Shown here: piece after piece, positions 60,963 to 64,000 of the stretch
How positions within the stretch are numbered: position 1 is the first letter of the stretch
Layout of the letters: the number at the start of each line of letters is the position of its first letter
Source of the DNA: Lysobacter panacisoli
Lineage (GTDB): Bacteria > Pseudomonadota > Gammaproteobacteria > Xanthomonadales > Xanthomonadaceae
Direction of reading: 5' to 3'
Assembly: GCF_009765165.1 (NCBI RefSeq)
Contig: NZ_VLNU01000001.1
Span: 186,001-250,000 of the forward strand
DNA: 64,000 nt
The notes under the pieces: model-generated
What the model was told of the DNA's origin: nothing
Databases searched by the model: none
The model's input: only the letters and a program-made list of their open reading frames with translations
Program-made: the position numbers and the translations under genes

Positions 60963-61081
60963 AGCCGCGATTGGCCACATGCGGCAAGCCGGTGGCGGCC
61001 GGGCACCCCCAACGGCCCATGCCGCCGCGCCGGTGCAGGCGATATCCTCGGCAGATCGTTTCCGTCCCGTGGATGCTGCCC

Positions 61082-62905
61082 ATGCCGTCGTTCCGCCCCA
61101 CCCTCCTCGCCGCCGCCGTGCTCAGCGCCGGACTCGCCGCCTGCCAGCCGCAGACCGCACCCGCGCCCGCCGACACCCAGGCCACCGCCGCCGCACCGGC
61201 GTCGGACGTGGCCATCGACAAGCGCTTCAGCGAAATCTCGCAGCAGTGGCTCGACGGCTGGCTGCGCCTGAACCCGGTGTCCGCCACGCAGATCGGCAAG
61301 CACGACTACGACGGCGAGATCGACGATCTCAGCGCGGCCGGTCGCCAGGCACAGGTGGACTTCAGCAAGAAGATCCTTGCCGAACTCGATGCCATCGATG
61401 CCGCCAAGCTCTCGCGCGAGAACCAGATCGACGCGGCGATCCTGCGCAACCAGGTGCGCGGCGACATCTGGAGCATCGAGACGCTGCAGAGCTGGGCCTG
61501 GGATCCGCAGGTCTACAACAGCCTCGCCGGCGGCTCGATCTACAACCTGATGGCGCGCGAGTTCGCGCCGATGCCGCAGCGCCTGAAATCGGCGACCGCG
61601 CGCATGCAGAAGATCCCCGGCATCTATGCGCAGATGCGCGAGAACCTGGATCCGGCGCGCGTGCCGAAGATCCACGCCGAGACCGTGGCCAAGCAGAACG
61701 CCGGCGTGCTCAGCCTGATCGACACCTTCATCGTGCCCAATGCGGGCCAGCTGCAGGGCGAGGATCGCAAGCAGCTCGACGCCGCCGTCGCCGACCTGCG
61801 CAAGGCCGTGGCCGAACAGCAGCAGTGGCTGGACAAGACGCTGGTGCCGAAAGCCAAGGGCGACTTCCGCATCGGCCAGACGCTGTACGACGAGAAGCTG
61901 CAGTTCTCGCTCAACTCCTCGCTGTCGCGCGCGGAGATCAAGCAGCGTGCCGAAGCCGAACTCAAGCGCGTGCGCGGCGAGATGTACGCCATCGCCCAGA
62001 CCGTGCTGAAGGACAAGCCGAACGCGCCGAAGATGCCGATCGATCCGACGCCGGACCAGCAGCAGAAGGCGATCGAGGCCGCGCTCGAGCTGGCCTACGC
62101 CGACAAGCCGGCGCGCGACCAGGTGGTGGACTTCGCCAAGAAGACGCTGGCGGACGCGACCGATTTCACCCGCAAGCACGATCTGGTCACCGTGCCGGAC
62201 GATCCGGTGAAGATCATCCTGATGCCGGAATTCCAGCGCGGCGTCGCGGTGGCGTACTGCGATTCGCCGGGTCCGCTCGACAAGGGACTGGACACCTACT
62301 ACGCGATCTCGCCGATCCCGGACGACTGGAACGCCGAGCAGGTCGATTCGTTCCTGCGCGAGTACAACAGCCGCATGATCCACCTGCTGTCGATCCACGA
62401 AGCGATGCCGGGCCACTACCTGGAAGGCGCGCATTCGGTGAAGTCGCATTCGACGCTGCGTTCGGTGCTGCGCTCGGGCCTGTTCGCCGAGGGCTGGGCG
62501 GTCTACACCGAGGACATGATGGCCGACGCAGGCTACCTCGATAACGATCCGCTGTTCCGCCTGGTGCAGCTGAAGTTCTACCTGCGCACGATCGCCAACG
62601 CGATCCTCGACCAGGGCGTGCACGTGGACAACTGGACCCGCGAGCAGGCGATGGAGCTGATGACGAAGCAGGCGTTCCAGCAGGAGCGTGAAGCGGCCGG
62701 CAAGTGGGTGCGCGCGCAGCTCACCTCGGCGCAGCTGCCGACCTACTTCGTCGGCGCGCAGGAGCACTTCGACATGCGCAAGGCGGTAATGGCGAAGCTG
62801 GGCGACAAGTTCAACGCCAAGGCCTACCACGACCAGGTGTTGTCGTACGGCGCGCCGCCGGTGCGTTTCGTCCGCGAGATGATGCTGGACGAGCCGATCA
62901 AGTGA
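61082..62905 (+). CDS. DUF885 zinc-peptidase-like lipoprotein
   Basis: A 607-residue lipoprotein (lipobox LAAC, Cys21) with an Ala/Pro/Thr linker and a large alpha-helical DUF885 domain. The metal motif is IHEAMPGHYLEGAH, with the Glu of AEGWAVYTEDMM lying further on, as in M32-like metallopeptidases. Members are thought to be periplasmic peptidases or hydrolases; substrates are unknown. ATG 61073 is also in frame. It begins 120 bases after fdhD. Confidence 0.9.
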   Translation: MPSFRPTLLAAAVLSAGLAACQPQTAPAPADTQATAAAPASDVAIDKRFSEISQQWLDGWLRLNPVSATQIGKHDYDGEIDDLSAAGRQAQVDFSKKILAELDAIDAAKLSRENQIDAAILRNQVRGDIWSIETLQSWAWDPQVYNSLAGGSIYNLMAREFAPMPQRLKSATARMQKIPGIYAQMRENLDPARVPKIHAETVAKQNAGVLSLIDTFIVPNAGQLQGEDRKQLDAAVADLRKAVAEQQQWLDKTLVPKAKGDFRIGQTLYDEKLQFSLNSSLSRAEIKQRAEAELKRVRGEMYAIAQTVLKDKPNAPKMPIDPTPDQQQKAIEAALELAYADKPARDQVVDFAKKTLADATDFTRKHDLVTVPDDPVKIILMPEFQRGVAVAYCDSPGPLDKGLDTYYAISPIPDDWNAEQVDSFLREYNSRMIHLLSIHEAMPGHYLEGAHSVKSHSTLRSVLRSGLFAEGWAVYTEDMMADAGYLDNDPLFRLVQLKFYLRTIANAILDQGVHVDNWTREQAMELMTKQAFQQEREAAGKWVRAQLTSAQLPTYFVGAQEHFDMRKAVMAKLGDKFNAKAYHDQVLSYGAPPVRFVREMMLDEPIK

Positions 62906-62949
62906 CGATCCGGCGCGTGGCCGCATCGCGGCCACGCCTTTGCCGGATC

Positions 62950-63047
62950 GTCATCCCCGCGAAAGCGGGGATCCAACTGTCCGTTCCATCAGGCATTCCG
63001 CAAGCGTGATGTACGGAAACCTGGATTCCCGCCTTCGCGGGAATGAC
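62950..63047. repeat. REP-like doublet (BIME-type)
   Basis: Two opposed palindromic units, GTCATCCCCGCGAAAGCGGG at 62950 onward and the complementary unit ending GGGAATGAC at 63047, are separated by 52 bp. Arms, spacing and setting between convergent genes match the element at 48598. Confidence 0.88.
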
Positions 63048-63088
63048 AGCGAAATGCCAAGCGAAGAAGAAACCTGACCGAGTGTCCG

Positions 63089-63113
63089 CCCCTCTCCCCT
63101 CGCGGGAGAGGGG
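63089..63113. repeat. CCCCTCTCCC/GGGAGAGGGG inverted repeat
   Basis: CCCCTCTCCC and CGGGAGAGGGG form a near-perfect 10-bp stem with a CTCG loop just before the stop of the GFA gene. This hexanucleotide-rich hairpin type is dispersed in many gammaproteobacterial genomes and may double as a terminator. Confidence 0.75.
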
Positions 63114-63125
63114 TTCGGACTGCCC

Positions 63126-63476
63126 TCAGCGCGAACGCCCGTCGAACTGAACCACCTTCAGCGACGACGGCTCCACGCCCTCAAGGCAGCGCGCGTTGAT
63201 CGCGACCATCGACGTCCCGTCGGGCTTCTGGCCTTCGGTAAATGGCGAGCTCCCGCAGGTCTGGCAGAAGTGGTGCTGCAGCCGGTGCGTGTTGAAGGTG
63301 TAGGTGCCGTAGTCGCCTTCCTTCGTCTTCAGCGTGAAAGCCTCGCGCGGCACGAACCACAGCAGGCCGCCGCGTCTGGAACACATCGAGCAGTTGCAGT
63401 CGATCACCTGGTCGATCTCGCCTTCGACGGTGTAGGCGATGCGGCCGCAATGGCAGCCGCCTTCGTAAGTGGCCAT
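63126..63476 (-). CDS. GFA-family (glutathione-dependent formaldehyde-activating-like) protein
   Basis: A 116-residue zinc protein. The zinc site pattern is GGCHCGRIAYTVEGE, CNCSMCSRRGG, and FCQTCGSSPFTEGQ, all at the expected spacing. ATG 63476 (MATYEGGCHCG) is the family start; the open frame upstream is non-conserved. GFA-family proteins bind zinc and may scavenge formaldehyde or, more often, have no known substrate. Confidence 0.9.
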   Translation of the reverse strand: MATYEGGCHCGRIAYTVEGEIDQVIDCNCSMCSRRGGLLWFVPREAFTLKTKEGDYGTYTFNTHRLQHHFCQTCGSSPFTEGQKPDGTSMVAINARCLEGVEPSSLKVVQFDGRSR

Positions 63477-63600
63477 GCGCGATTCCTCGTCGGTGGAATG
63501 CCGGATTGTGCCCCAGGCGCCCGCAGCGCGGATGTGCACAAACCGACGTGGACTTAACCCCAGAGCCCTATCCTGCGCGCCTTCCACCCCGGAGACGGCC

Positions 63601-64000
63601 ATGCCCACCCGCGAAGGCAGCCGCGTGATCCCCACCCTCAACTACCGCAATGCGCCGGCGGCCATCGAATGGCTGTGCCGCGCGTTCGGTTTCGAGAAGC
63701 AGGCGGTCTACATGGACGGCGACGTCGTGCTGCACGCACAACTGACGTTCGGCAGCGGCATGATCATGCTCGGTTCCTCCGGCAAGGACGGCGACTGGGC
63801 GAAGTACATGACGACCCCGGACGAAACCGGCGGACGCGCAACGCACGGCGTATGCGTGATCGTGGACGACGCCGACGCGCACTACGCACGTGCGACGTCC
63901 GCCGGTGCGAAGATCGAGATCGACATCGCCGACCAGCACTACGGCGGTCGCGGTTATGCCTGCCGCGACCTCGAAGGTTATGTATGGTGGTTCGGCAGCT
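63601..64000 (+). CDS. VOC-family (glyoxalase/PhnB-like) protein, 5' part
   Basis: The gene leaves the window on the right after 133 residues. MPTREGSRVIPTLNYRNAPA followed by AIEWLCRAFGFEK and GRGYACRDLEGYVWWFG are the two beta-alpha-beta-beta-beta edges of a VOC domain of the PhnB/glyoxalase type. The missing end is probably short, as family members are about 140-160 residues. The ligand is unknown. Confidence 0.85.
   Translation, partial: MPTREGSRVIPTLNYRNAPAAIEWLCRAFGFEKQAVYMDGDVVLHAQLTFGSGMIMLGSSGKDGDWAKYMTTPDETGGRATHGVCVIVDDADAHYARATSAGAKIEIDIADQHYGGRGYACRDLEGYVWWFGS

Noticed and set aside
60926..62935. 669-codon minus-strand open frame
   Set aside because: Antisense to the DUF885 gene, which has a lipobox and zinc motif. 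The antisense translation is His/Arg/Leu-rich noise.

Overview
This 64 kb, very GC-rich window reads as chromosomal core sequence from a gammaproteobacterium of the Xanthomonadaceae, most likely Lysobacter or a close relative. Supporting signs are the high GC content with long spurious antisense frames, frequent GTG/TTG starts with 4-base stop/start overlaps, and gene orders shared with Xanthomonas, Stenotrophomonas and E. coli. I see no rRNA, tRNA, IS element, prophage or CRISPR array.

Layout. 1-2.7 kb: 5' part of a DUF47 gene, a CNNM/CorC-type membrane protein and an ExoD-family protein. 2.7-9.3 kb (minus strand): the conserved block miaA-hfq-hflX-hflK-hflC-DUF2065-purA. 9.3-9.9 kb: a 630-bp gene-free gap with four spaced units of inverted DnaA-box-like sequences, the most unusual feature here. 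9.9-13.6 kb (minus): rlmE, ftsH and folP, with yhbY divergent from rlmE. 14-26 kb (mostly minus): pyrG-kdsA-eno-ftsB-ispD-ispF-truD and surE-pcm-yqaA-nlpD plus an endo/exonuclease-family lipoprotein, matching the E. coli order but with nothing resembling rpoS after nlpD; an Smr-domain gene and a small lipoprotein gene sit between truD and surE. 26-33 kb: two small secreted proteins of unusual composition, parE, a PQQ-propeller lipoprotein and an S9 peptidase. 33-39.2 kb (minus): YcaQ/AlkX-type glycosylase, HutG-like hydrolase, glutathione reductase, DadA-like oxidase and a DUF418 membrane protein. 39.3-49.2 kb: slyD, two NlpC/P60 hydrolases, thioesterase plus FMN reductase, a B3 metallo-beta-lactamase-like enzyme with a Nudix hydrolase, a dicarboxylate/amino-acid symporter, alkaline phosphatase and a HemJ/CopD-like protein. 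49.2-57.6 kb: a methyltransferase, an intracellular PHA depolymerase, a PadR regulator with a HAAS membrane partner, a histone-H1-like protein, a cyclophilin, speG and several unknown genes. 57.7-64 kb: a molybdopterin oxidoreductase operon (fdhF-like, a small winged-helix-like gene, fdhD), a DUF885 lipoprotein, a GFA-family protein and a truncated VOC gene.

Functionally the window is dominated by housekeeping: RNA modification and RNA chaperoning (miaA, hfq, rlmE, yhbY, truD), membrane proteolysis (FtsH with its HflKC regulators), isoprenoid, CTP, folate and purine synthesis, cell division (ftsB, nlpD) and chromosome decatenation (parE). Accessory interest lies in the DnaA-box cluster, two REP-like doublets in convergent spacers, and several small unassigned genes.
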